64,000 bases of DNA from Rhodanobacter sp. C06 (lineage in GTDB: Bacteria; Pseudomonadota; Gammaproteobacteria; Xanthomonadales; Rhodanobacteraceae). The notes below the pieces were generated by a model. That model did not search any database. It worked only from the letters and a program-made list of their open reading frames with translations, and was not told the origin of the DNA. The translations under genes and the position numbers were made by a program. Of the stretch, positions 39,842 through 47,537 are shown one piece after another (position 1 is the stretch's first letter; the number at the start of each line of letters is the position of its first letter). The stretch covers positions 62,001 through 126,000 of the forward strand of contig NZ_MUNP01000058.1 in NCBI RefSeq assembly GCF_002001105.1, given 5' to 3'.

Positions 39842-39865
39842 CGCGCATGACAGCTGTCATGCGCG
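39842..39865. promoter_or_regulatory. 24-bp perfect palindrome
   Basis: CGCGCATGACAG joined directly to CTGTCATGCGCG, no loop bases. It lies between gpmA and the next gene, 78 bp before its ATG. A zero-loop palindrome fits a dimeric regulator site better than a terminator. Confidence 0.5.
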
Positions 39866-39943
39866 ATGGCGGCTCCGCGTCAATCGCGCGGCGCGCGTAC
39901 CTCGGTTAGGCTGCGCGCATCCTTCCCGCCGGATGCGCCGAGC

Positions 39944-40498
39944 ATGTCTCCCGACCTGATGACCTACGCGATCATCGTGCCGCTGATGGTCCTGATGGTA
40001 TGGCGGCGGATCAGCCGCCAGTTCGGCCGCCAGCCGATCCGGCGCAAGCGGATGACCGCGCGCATCGTGATCTTCGCCGTGATCGGCGGCCTGCTGATGC
40101 TGAGTGGCCTGCAGGACATCCGACTCGCCGAGGGCGTGCTGGGCGGCGCGGTGATCGGCGCGGCGCTGGGTTTCGTCGGCCTGCGCCTGACCCGCTTCGA
40201 GACCGATCCGCTGAAGGGCGACTGCTACCTGCCGAACCCCTGGATCGGCGCCGTGCTCACCGCGCTGCTGCTGGGCCGGCTGGCATGGCGCTTCCTGGTA
40301 CTGTGGCCGCAGATGCAGCACGCCGAGGCGCTGGCCGCCAGCGCGCCCCCCGGCACGAGCATGCAGATGGGCTACCAGTCCAGCCCGCTGACGATGCTGG
40401 TGATCGGCCTGCTGGTGGGCTACTACATCGTCTACTACGCCGGCCTGCTGGTGCACCACCGGCGCTACCAGCAGTCGCGTTCCGCGGCCGCTGCCTGA
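39944..40498 (+). CDS. CcdC/DUF1453-like integral membrane protein
   Basis: 184 residues from ATG 39944. Five or so hydrophobic segments (about 5-20, 42-58, 62-80, 100-118, 140-160). RRISRQFGRQPIRRKRMTARIV and LRLTRFETDPLKGDCYLPNPWIG resemble the CcdC-like (DUF1453) group of unknown function. An in-frame ATG at 39866 would start inside the palindrome region and adds a basic leader, so it is not used. Confidence 0.6.
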   Translation: MSPDLMTYAIIVPLMVLMVWRRISRQFGRQPIRRKRMTARIVIFAVIGGLLMLSGLQDIRLAEGVLGGAVIGAALGFVGLRLTRFETDPLKGDCYLPNPWIGAVLTALLLGRLAWRFLVLWPQMQHAEALAASAPPGTSMQMGYQSSPLTMLVIGLLVGYYIVYYAGLLVHHRRYQQSRSAAAA

Positions 40499-40504
40499 AC
40501 CGGT

Positions 40505-40891
40505 TCAGCGCCCGACGCTGAAGTCGATCTCCAGCGGATAGGGTTTCGGCGAGGCCGGCGGCAGGGGAAACGTCCAGGTGGCGAACTGGCCGGCCATGCA
40601 GGCGGCGACCGGCGTGGCCGGCTGCACGATGATGCCGTGCGGCTTGCCCTGCGCGTCCACGTCCAGCACCAGGGTGAACGGCGACTTGCCGGTCGCCGCG
40701 TCGCCGGCCATGCAGCCCTTGTAGGCGTCGGTGGTGGGGTTGCCGATCTTGCCCCACAGCGCCTTCTGGTAGGCCGGTCCGGTGGCGGCGGCCTCGGCCA
40801 TCTTTGCCGCATGCACGCGCGTTTCGAAAGCGTCGTTCGGGTTTGCCGGTGTTCCGCCGAGCAGCAGGGCAAAGGCGAGGGCGACAGGCAT
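40505..40891 (-). CDS. Small secreted protein, TonB-C/AgmX-like pattern
   Basis: 128 residues from ATG 40891 with signal peptide MPVALAFALLLGGTPA. The C-terminal half reads FTLVLDVDAQGKPHGIIVQP, AACMAGQFATWTFPLPPASP, PLEIDFSVG. The pattern of beta-strand, Cys, WxFPxP and final strand resembles the AgmX/TonB C-terminal fold; weak similarity only. Two CMAG segments hold its cysteines, perhaps disulfide linked. Function unknown. Convergent with the preceding gene. Confidence 0.5.
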   Translation of the reverse strand: MPVALAFALLLGGTPANPNDAFETRVHAAKMAEAAATGPAYQKALWGKIGNPTTDAYKGCMAGDAATGKSPFTLVLDVDAQGKPHGIIVQPATPVAACMAGQFATWTFPLPPASPKPYPLEIDFSVGR

Positions 40892-40931
40892 GGCGAGCTT
40901 CCGGCGGCGGGATTGCCGGGACCTTAGCAGC

Positions 40932-42749
40932 TCATGTGCCGCGCGCGGCATGCCCGCGCAACCAGCCGGTCACGGCAGCGCCCGGCAGCGGGTGGGCGAT
41001 GTGGAAGCCCTGCACCTCGTCGCAGTACATGTCGCGCACCGCCGCCATCACGCATGCGGTCTCCACGCCCTCCATCACCACGCGGAAGCCGAGATCGTGG
41101 CCCAGCGCCGCCATCGAACGCACGATGGCGGCGTCTTGCGCGCGGGTGTCCAGGGCGCGCACCAGCGACTGGTCGATCTTCAGGCTGGTGGCCGGTATCC
41201 GGCGCAACGCGTCGAGGTTGCTGTAGCCGATGCCGAAGTCGTCGATGGCGATGCCCACGCCGGCCTCGCGCAGCGCGTCGAGCACGAAGCGGGTGAGTTC
41301 GTCGTGGTGGATCGCGACGCTCTCGGTGAACTCCAGCTCCAGCCGGCTCAGCGGCACGCCGTGGCGCCGCGCCGCCGCGGCAAGGCGCGTTTCCAGCATG
41401 GCGTCCAGGTCAATGCTGGAGACGTTGAGCGACAGCCGCAGGTCGAGCCCGTCGCGCAGCCACGCGGCCAGTTGCGCGAGGCCATGGTCGATCACCCAGT
41501 CGGTCAGCGTGCGCATCAGGCCGGCCTGCTCGGCCAGCGGTACGAACACGCTGGGCGAGATCGCGCCCAGGGTGGGATGGCGCCAGCGCGCCAGCGCCTC
41601 CAGTGCCACGCAGCGTCCGCTGGCCAGGTCCACGCGTGGCTGGTAGTACAGCTCCAGTTCGGCGCGTTCGGACAGCGCGGCCGCCAGCTCGGTGACCAGG
41701 AAGAACTCCTGCCGCTGGCGCTCGTCCTGGCGGTGGTCGTACACGGCCCAGCCGCGTCCACTGTCCTGCGCGACATGCGAGGCGCTCATCACGCGGCGGA
41801 GCGGGTCGCCGCCACGCAATTCGTTCGCCTCGACCTTGAGCAGGCCCACGCCGGGCTGCAGGCTCAGCGGCACGCCGAGGCAGTCGATCGGGGTGCGCAG
41901 CATGGCCACCAGCTCGTCCAGCCGCGCGGGGGGCAACGCATCATGCAGGCCGGCCGGCAGCACCGCCACGCGTGACGTGCCGACCTGGTAGAGCTGCATG
42001 TCCGGCGTCATCCACGCTTGCGTCCGCTCGGCCATCGCGCGCATCAGCGCGTCGGCGTAGGCGTGGCCCATGGCGCGGACGAGGGCGTTGAAGCGCGCCA
42101 CCGGCGCCGCCTCGATGACGACGATCCAGGCCGTGTCGTGGTCGCCCGGCAGGTGCGTGCGCAGGTCGGCGAAGAAGGCGGCGCGATGTGGCAGGCCGGT
42201 GGCCGGGTCGGTGCGGTTGAGGTAGCTGCGCAGCGTCGCGCCGGTGCTGGCCAGCGAGGCCGCGTCGCGCAGGGCGGCGTGGGCGCCGGCGTGCAGTGCC
42301 GGGCGCGGACGACGGTCGGCGACGCACAGCGCGCCCAGCAAGCGTCCGCCGAGGCCGAACACCGGTTCGCAGGCGAAGAAGCCGATCGCGGACGGCACGG
42401 TTCCGGTGCCGCCGGGCAGGAAGCGGGCATCCGCGCGCGCGTCGGCGACCATCTCGGGTTGGCCGTGGCGCGCGGCCTCGCGGCAGGCAGCCAGCAGCGC
42501 GCCGTCCAGCGGCAACGGATCCGGCTGGCCGGGCGGGGTGTACCAGAAGGCGCTGCCGTCGGCGAGCAGCAAGGCCACCAGCGACACGTCCAGTGCGCCG
42601 GAGGCCAGTCGCGCCACGGCCTCGAAGCCGGGCACGGCATGGTGTTCGGCCGCAGGCGCGGCTACCGGGACAACGTCGGCGTCGGGCTGCCCGCTCGGGA
42701 GCAAACCCTGCGAGATCCCCATCTTCACCATCCCCCTGCGCGGTCGCAT
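40932..42749 (-). CDS. GAF - degenerate GGDEF - EAL phosphodiesterase
   Basis: Up to 605 residues; ATGs at 42749, 42731 and 42722 are all possible and the start is not settled. About 40-180 is a GAF-like sensor domain. About 185-335 is a GGDEF fold whose active-site loop reads VGTSRVAVL in place of GGDEF, so cyclase activity should be lost. About 370-600 is an EAL domain with EALARW, NVSSIDL, ELEFTES, DDFGIGYSNL, LKIDQSLV and EGVET, all the metal and substrate residues. It should hydrolyse c-di-GMP with input from the GAF and inactive GGDEF domains. Confidence 0.88.
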   Translation of the reverse strand: MRPRRGMVKMGISQGLLPSGQPDADVVPVAAPAAEHHAVPGFEAVARLASGALDVSLVALLLADGSAFWYTPPGQPDPLPLDGALLAACREAARHGQPEMVADARADARFLPGGTGTVPSAIGFFACEPVFGLGGRLLGALCVADRRPRPALHAGAHAALRDAASLASTGATLRSYLNRTDPATGLPHRAAFFADLRTHLPGDHDTAWIVVIEAAPVARFNALVRAMGHAYADALMRAMAERTQAWMTPDMQLYQVGTSRVAVLPAGLHDALPPARLDELVAMLRTPIDCLGVPLSLQPGVGLLKVEANELRGGDPLRRVMSASHVAQDSGRGWAVYDHRQDERQRQEFFLVTELAAALSERAELELYYQPRVDLASGRCVALEALARWRHPTLGAISPSVFVPLAEQAGLMRTLTDWVIDHGLAQLAAWLRDGLDLRLSLNVSSIDLDAMLETRLAAAARRHGVPLSRLELEFTESVAIHHDELTRFVLDALREAGVGIAIDDFGIGYSNLDALRRIPATSLKIDQSLVRALDTRAQDAAIVRSMAALGHDLGFRVVMEGVETACVMAAVRDMYCDEVQGFHIAHPLPGAAVTGWLRGHAARGT

Positions 42750-42813
42750 GCCGTGCGCCGGGGCAGGCTACTGCGGCGGCGGCGACGTGGCAATCGGTGC
42801 TGCGGACGCGGGC

Positions 42814-43935
42814 TCAGTCGGCGCGGTGCGGCAGCGCCAGGTATTCCTCGCTCTGCATCTCGATCAGGCGCGACTCGGTGCGGCCGAATTCCGCGCGATG
42901 GCGCTCGCCGTCGTAGAGCTCGGTGATCGGCGCCGCAGCGGAGAGCACCAGCTTCACGTGGCGGTCGTAGAACTCGTCCACCAATTGCACGAAGCGCTTG
43001 GCGGCGTCCTCGCCGTAGATCGTGAACTGCGGCACGCCGGAGACGATGACCGCGGGGCCGGCCTTGGCCAGCGCGATGTAGTCGGCCACCGCGCGCGGGC
43101 CTTCGCACAGCGCGGCGAAGTCGAACCACAGGATGTTGTCGGCACGCTTGCGCAGCGGGATGTCGCGCCCGTTCACGTGCAGCGCGCCGCCTTCATGGAT
43201 TTCGCCGCGGGCGTGGCCCTGGAAGATGCGTTCCAGCGCACGGTGCGCCTCCGCGCCGGGCGGCGTGTAATACACCGCAGCCTGGCTCAGCGCGCGCAGG
43301 CGCCAGTCGTGCGAGGAGGCCATCTCGACCACGCGGCAGTGCCGCTCCAGCAGCGCTATCGCGGGCAGGAAACGCGCGCGCTGCAGGCCGTCCTGGTACA
43401 GGTTCGCCGGCGCGGTGTTCGAGGTGGTGACCAGCGCCACGCCGCGCGCGAACAGGCTTTCCAGCAGGCGCGCGAGGATCATCGCGTCGCCAATGTCGGC
43501 GACCAGGAATTCGTCCAGGCACAGCACGCGGCAGCGCGCGGCGAGGCCGGCGGCCACCTCGTCCAGCGGGTCCTGGCGCTCGCCCAGCGCGCGCAACTGC
43601 TCGTGCACCTCCTGCATGAAGCGGTGGAAGTGCCGGCGCAGCGCCATGCCGTGCGGCAGGCTGGCGGCGAACAAGTCCATCAGGAAGGTCTTGCCGCGCC
43701 CCACCGTGCCCCACAGGTACAGGCCCCGCGGCGGCGGCACGGGTTCGCTGGCGAGCAGCGACTTCAGCCGTCCGAACAGGCTGCCGCCGTTGCCGTCCGC
43801 CGCGGCGCACAGCGCGGCCCGCAGGCGGTCGAATTCGGGCAGCACCGCGAGCTGGGCGGGGTCGGATTCCCAGCGGTGCGCGGCCACGCCTTCGTGGTAG
43901 CGCACGCCGGGTGCGGGCGAGAGGGTTTCGCTCAT
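42814..43935 (-). CDS. zapE: Cell division protein ZapE (AFG1-like ATPase)
   Basis: 373 residues. Walker A GTVGRGKT at 76-83, Walker B VLCLDEF near 137, sensor TTSNTAP, and the family blocks FHRFMQEVH and the C-terminal YDRHVKLVLSA. ZapE is a cytosolic ATPase acting at the Z-ring in constriction under some conditions. Start ATG 43935 gives the usual N-terminus. Upstream is a DUF2845 gene 43 nt away. Confidence 0.92.
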   Translation of the reverse strand: MSETLSPAPGVRYHEGVAAHRWESDPAQLAVLPEFDRLRAALCAAADGNGGSLFGRLKSLLASEPVPPPRGLYLWGTVGRGKTFLMDLFAASLPHGMALRRHFHRFMQEVHEQLRALGERQDPLDEVAAGLAARCRVLCLDEFLVADIGDAMILARLLESLFARGVALVTTSNTAPANLYQDGLQRARFLPAIALLERHCRVVEMASSHDWRLRALSQAAVYYTPPGAEAHRALERIFQGHARGEIHEGGALHVNGRDIPLRKRADNILWFDFAALCEGPRAVADYIALAKAGPAVIVSGVPQFTIYGEDAAKRFVQLVDEFYDRHVKLVLSAAAPITELYDGERHRAEFGRTESRLIEMQSEEYLALPHRAD

Positions 43936-43978
43936 GCGGCGGTTGCCGGCATCGACGGGCCATGCCGCCGCGATGCGC

Positions 43979-44248
43979 TCAGAACAGTTCCTTGATGTGG
44001 ACCACCTCGCCGTGGGCGACGTAGATCTGCACCGTTTTGCGACCCTGCACGTAATCCAGCCGGTAGCCGCGCAGCGCGCCGTAGACGTTCTGCACCTCGA
44101 CCTTGCGCACGGGTTCGCCGGCGATCTGCACCACCTTCTCCTCCGAGTCGCCGAGCGTGATCACCTTGGAGCCGAAGCGCACGGTGTCGGCGGCCAGCGC
44201 CTGGAAGGCGAGCAGCAGGCCGGCGGCCAGCACGATCCATCGTTTCAT
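43979..44248 (-). CDS. DUF2845 small exported protein
   Basis: 89 residues. Signal peptide MKRWIVLAAGLLLAFQALAA, then TVRFGSKVITLGDSEEKVVQIAGEPVRK and YDYxxG..-type C-terminal strands (YRLDYVQGRKTVQIYVAHGEVVHI), the BamE-like/DUF2845 pattern. Periplasmic, function unknown. Confidence 0.75.
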   Translation of the reverse strand: MKRWIVLAAGLLLAFQALAADTVRFGSKVITLGDSEEKVVQIAGEPVRKVEVQNVYGALRGYRLDYVQGRKTVQIYVAHGEVVHIKELF

Positions 44249-44300
44249 GACAGCACCCGCGGGTTGGGGAGGTGGCTCGATTATACGGACCGACGCGAGG

Positions 44301-44984
44301 TCAGCCGCGTGCGGGCGGCAGCCAGTCGGCGATCGCGTGCTTCACCGCGCCGCGCAGGTCCATCAGCCGGCGATGGAAGAAGTGGCCGGTCTCGGGCATA
44401 CGGATCAGCTCGGGCGGCTGGTCCATGCCGGCGATCCAGTCGAACACCGCCTGCGGCTCCACCACCTCGTCGGCCTCGCCCATCACCACCAGCCACGGGC
44501 AGGCGGGCAGGGCGTCGCCCATCGTCCAACGCCCCACCGGCGGCGCGATGCTGACCAGCGCGTCGGCCTTGAGCCGCGCCGCATTGCGGATGGTGACGTA
44601 GCTGCCGAAGGAGAAGCCGGCCAGCCACAGCGCGTCGCCGGGGCGCACGCGGCGCAGCCAGGCCACCACCCCGGCGAGATCCTCGCTCTCGCCGTTGCCG
44701 TCGTCGTACGTGCCTTCCGACGCGCCGGTACCGCGGAAGTTGAAGCGCAGCGTATCCAGCCCCGACTCGCGCAGCGCGCGTTCCACCATCGTCACCACCT
44801 TGTTGTGCATGGTGCCGCCCTGCACGGGGTTGGGGTGGCAGACCACGGCCACCCCGCGGCGCGCGTCCGCGCGCTCGGCCACGTCGCCAATGCACTCCAG
44901 CGCGCCGGCGGGGCCGGTGAGCGTGAAGGCGGCCGCTTCCGCGGGGAAGCTGGCCGGGTTGGGCGGGAGTTCGGGGAGGTTCAT
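44301..44984 (-). CDS. Alpha/beta hydrolase (COG2945-like)
   Basis: 227 residues. Nucleophile S125 in LAGFSFGSYV, acid D172 in MGEADEVVEP, H201 in PETGHFF; VVCHPNPVQGGTMHNKVV and RFNFRGTGASEG are typical of the COG2945 subgroup. Cytosolic; substrate not known. No signal peptide. Followed by DUF2845 and zapE on the same strand. Confidence 0.85.
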   Translation of the reverse strand: MNLPELPPNPASFPAEAAAFTLTGPAGALECIGDVAERADARRGVAVVCHPNPVQGGTMHNKVVTMVERALRESGLDTLRFNFRGTGASEGTYDDGNGESEDLAGVVAWLRRVRPGDALWLAGFSFGSYVTIRNAARLKADALVSIAPPVGRWTMGDALPACPWLVVMGEADEVVEPQAVFDWIAGMDQPPELIRMPETGHFFHRRLMDLRGAVKHAIADWLPPARG

Positions 44985-45051
44985 GGGGACATTCTAGCGG
45001 ACGCTTTCCCGCCGCCTCGGCGCCATGCTTGGCGTGGGGGCAGCGGTACTC

Positions 45052-45124
45052 GTGGGTCGGGATTCATCCCGACGAAGCCGGCGTGTCGCGTAAAGCTTCC
45101 GCGTCGGGCTGAAGCCAGACCTAC
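45052..45124. repeat. GTAG/GTGG REP dimer (family A, copy 2)
   Basis: Left GTGGG-TCGGGAT-TC-ATCCCGA and right (reverse) GTAGG-TCTGGCT-TC-AGCCCGA, inverted arms at 45052-45073 and 45103-45124. Same head and layout as 34087-34165, more diverged. Sits in the 279-bp gap between the hydrolase and cytochrome c genes, which holds no gene. Confidence 0.7.
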
Positions 45125-45176
45125 GCCGGGTTGCGAGGCGGGGGTGCTTGCTTTCGCGGGCGTGGGCCCTCTCCCC

Positions 45177-45203
45177 GACCCTCTCCCGCAAGCGGGCGAG
45201 GGG
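45177..45203. repeat. CCCTCTCCC hairpin repeat (family C, copy 2)
   Basis: CCCTCTCCCGC-AA-GCGGGCGAGGG with one mismatch, next to the cytochrome c terminator; same family as 3336-3359 and 54403-54428. Confidence 0.55.
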
Positions 45204-45207
45204 GCGA

Positions 45208-45235
45208 ACGAAAACGCCGCCCTGGGGCGGCGTTT
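45208..45235 (-). terminator. Terminator of cytochrome c gene
   Basis: AAACGCCGCC / GGCGGCGTTT, 10-bp perfect stem, 4-nt loop; on the minus strand it is followed by TCGTT after a TTT, 29 nt downstream of the stop. Confidence 0.8.
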
Positions 45236-45263
45236 GCTTGAGCTTCATTGAAGCGGGCTCTTG

Positions 45264-45785
45264 CTACTTGGCCTGGCCCACGATCCAGGTGACCGCGGCC
45301 TTCACCTGCGCATCGGTGAGTGCGGGATTGCCGCCCTTGGGCGGCATGAAGTTGCCGTCGGGGCCGTGGTAGCCGTCGGTGGCGTGCTTGATCAGGGTGT
45401 CCAGGCCTTCGGCGATGCGCGGCGCCCACATCGCCTTGTCGCCCAGCTTGGGCGCGCCGGCGACACCGGCGGTGTGGCAGCTGTGGCACAGCTGGCCATA
45501 GATTTCCTTGCCGTCGGTGGTGCCGCCGTAGGCGACCTGCGAGGCGGCGGCCTTGGCCGCGGCATCGGCGGCGGCCTGCATGGCGGCGCGACCGGTGTTG
45601 CCGGCGTACACGGCACCGGCGGGCGCGAGCCGCGCGGCGACCTGCGCCTGCACGTTCGGGTCGGTTTCCTTGGGTTCGTGGCTGTAGATCGCCAGCGCGG
45701 CCAGGATCAGCACCACGGTCAGCACCGCCAGTCCGCCGATCAGCTTGGCGAACTGGTGCACGAAAGTCCGGTCGGAATCGTTCAT
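45264..45785 (-). CDS. Membrane-anchored cytochrome c (c5-like)
   Basis: 173 residues from ATG 45785. N-terminal helix at about 14-33 (LIGGLAVLTVVLILAALAIY) acts as uncleaved anchor, then an Ala-rich linker, then a haem domain at about 95-170: CHSCH binds haem covalently, FMPPKGG supplies the distal methionine. Fits class I cytochrome c5/CytC_553 proteins that pass electrons in the periplasm. A long in-frame extension to 46055 is rejected as it places the anchor deep inside. Confidence 0.88.
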   Translation of the reverse strand: MNDSDRTFVHQFAKLIGGLAVLTVVLILAALAIYSHEPKETDPNVQAQVAARLAPAGAVYAGNTGRAAMQAAADAAAKAAASQVAYGGTTDGKEIYGQLCHSCHTAGVAGAPKLGDKAMWAPRIAEGLDTLIKHATDGYHGPDGNFMPPKGGNPALTDAQVKAAVTWIVGQAK

Positions 45786-46187
45786 GGAACCGCTCACGTA
45801 TGTACTCCAGGTCGGTGGTTCGTCCGGAAGGCCCCTGCGGCGCCCGGCAGGCCGGTTGGCTGCCGCGGGCCCGCACCTGCCACGGCCGCGGCACAATGCG
45901 GCGAATCGGACAGGTGCAAGGCTCCGGAGTATAGACGAAGCCGCCGGCAAGTTTTCAGCTCGCGGCAGCGGCGATCTGTCGCGTCGGGAACCGTGGTGGC
46001 CGGCATCTGTCCAAGCGCCGCGGTGCGACGCGGGCGCATCCCTGCCATCGGTCATGCCCCACCCCTGTCAACTGGCATTGTTCCATTTCGTTGCACTGCA
46101 CCTATGCTTGGCCCCCATCAGCCGGCCGTGGACCGCGCCGGCGCGGGTTCCACCCTGGCACAGTTTTCATATCGGGAGTTTTCTGCA
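45786..46187. other. 402-bp divergent promoter region
   Basis: Lies between the minus-strand cytochrome c gene and the plus-strand RND adaptor gene. AGTATA at 45928-45933 (TATACT on the minus strand) is a possible -10 for the cytochrome gene. Near 46078-46110 TTGTTC and TATGCT could serve the pump operon, but spacing is not ideal. No ORF, repeat or clear operator was recognised. Confidence 0.4.
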
Positions 46188-47405
46188 ATGTCGCGTTTTT
46201 GGAAGATCGCGCTGATCGTCGTCGCGGTGGTGGTGCTGGCCATCGTCGCCGTGCGCCTGCTGCACAAGCCCGGTGGCGCAGGGAAGCCCGGCGACGCGGG
46301 CGGCAAGGACAATGCCCCACCGGTGCCGGTCACCGTGGTGCCGGTGGTCAAGGAGAACGTGCCGGTCTACCTCACCGCGCTGGGCACGGTGCAGGCGCTC
46401 AACACCATCACGGTGAACCCGCAGGTGGGCGGCCAGCTGATGAGCCTCGACTTCACCGAGGGCCAGCCGGTGAAGAAGGGTCAGCTGCTGGCGCAGATCG
46501 ACCCGCGCACCTACCAGGCCGCCTACGACCAGGCGGTGAGCAAGCGCAGCCAGGACCAGGCACTGCTGGCCACTGCGCACAGCAACTACCAGCGTTCGCA
46601 GAGCCCGCAGTACAAGCAGTACGTGGCGCAAGCCGACCTGGTCACCCAGCGCAACACCGTGACGCAGTACCAGGCGGCGGTGGCGGCCGACGACGCGGCG
46701 ATCAGCAGCGCGAAGACCCAGCTCGACTACACCCAGATCCGCTCGCCGATCGACGGCCTCGCCGGCATCCGCGGCGTCGACCCCGGCAACGTGGTGACCA
46801 CCGCCAGCACCATCGTCACGCTGACCCAGCTGCACCCGATCAACGTGATGTTCACCCTGCCCGAGCAGAACCTGGACCTGGTGCGCAAGGCGCAGATGGA
46901 GGCGCCGTTGCAGGTCACCGCGCTGGATCGCGTGGATGCGCACCCGGTGGCCACCGGCGGCGTGCTCAAGGTGGTCGACAACCAGATCGACACCACCACC
47001 GGCACGTTCCGCCTGAAGTCGGAGTTCCCGAACGAGAAGAACGAGCTGTGGCCGGGCCAGTTCGTCAACGTGCGCCTGCAGGTGCGCGTGGACGATGGCG
47101 CGCTGGTGATCCCCGCCGAGGCGGTGCAGCGCGGCCCCGACGGCGACTACGTCTACCAGGTGCAGGGCGACAACACGGTCAAGATGCAGCCGGTGGTCGT
47201 GGCCGGCGAGGTGGGCGACAGCCACGTGATGATCGGCAGCGGCCTCAACGTGGGCGAGCAGGTGGTCACCGAAGGCCAGTTCCGCCTCAAGCCCGGCAGC
47301 AAGGTCACCCCGCTCAAGCCCGGCGAAGTGCCGCCGGCCCCCAGCACGGCGGAGTTGCAGAAGGCCAAGCAGCAGGGCAAGGGCGGCAGTCGCCGCGGCC
47401 GCTGA
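46188..47405 (+). CDS. RND efflux periplasmic adaptor (MdtA-like)
   Basis: 405 residues from ATG 46188 with CGGGAG 9-14 nt upstream. N-terminal membrane anchor/signal (WKIALIVVAVVVLAIVAVRLL), then VPVYLTALGTVQALNTITVNPQVGG (barrel-sandwich), a helical hairpin at about 110-170, SPIDGLAGIRGVDPGNVV, and a beta-barrel and membrane-proximal domain. Ends in a Lys/Gly/Arg-rich tail. It joins the RND permeases to an outer-membrane channel; no tolC-like gene is in the window. Confidence 0.9.
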   Translation: MSRFWKIALIVVAVVVLAIVAVRLLHKPGGAGKPGDAGGKDNAPPVPVTVVPVVKENVPVYLTALGTVQALNTITVNPQVGGQLMSLDFTEGQPVKKGQLLAQIDPRTYQAAYDQAVSKRSQDQALLATAHSNYQRSQSPQYKQYVAQADLVTQRNTVTQYQAAVAADDAAISSAKTQLDYTQIRSPIDGLAGIRGVDPGNVVTTASTIVTLTQLHPINVMFTLPEQNLDLVRKAQMEAPLQVTALDRVDAHPVATGGVLKVVDNQIDTTTGTFRLKSEFPNEKNELWPGQFVNVRLQVRVDDGALVIPAEAVQRGPDGDYVYQVQGDNTVKMQPVVVAGEVGDSHVMIGSGLNVGEQVVTEGQFRLKPGSKVTPLKPGEVPPAPSTAELQKAKQQGKGGSRRGR

Positions 47406-47537
47406 CGAACCCCGGACGCCGTCGCCACGGTGACGGCGGCCTGACACCCGCCGCCGGCATGGCGGCGGATCACGCATCACCTCCCGGTGCCAATCGCCGG
47501 CGAGCAGGACGCCATCCAGACAGCCGCACGGACACCC

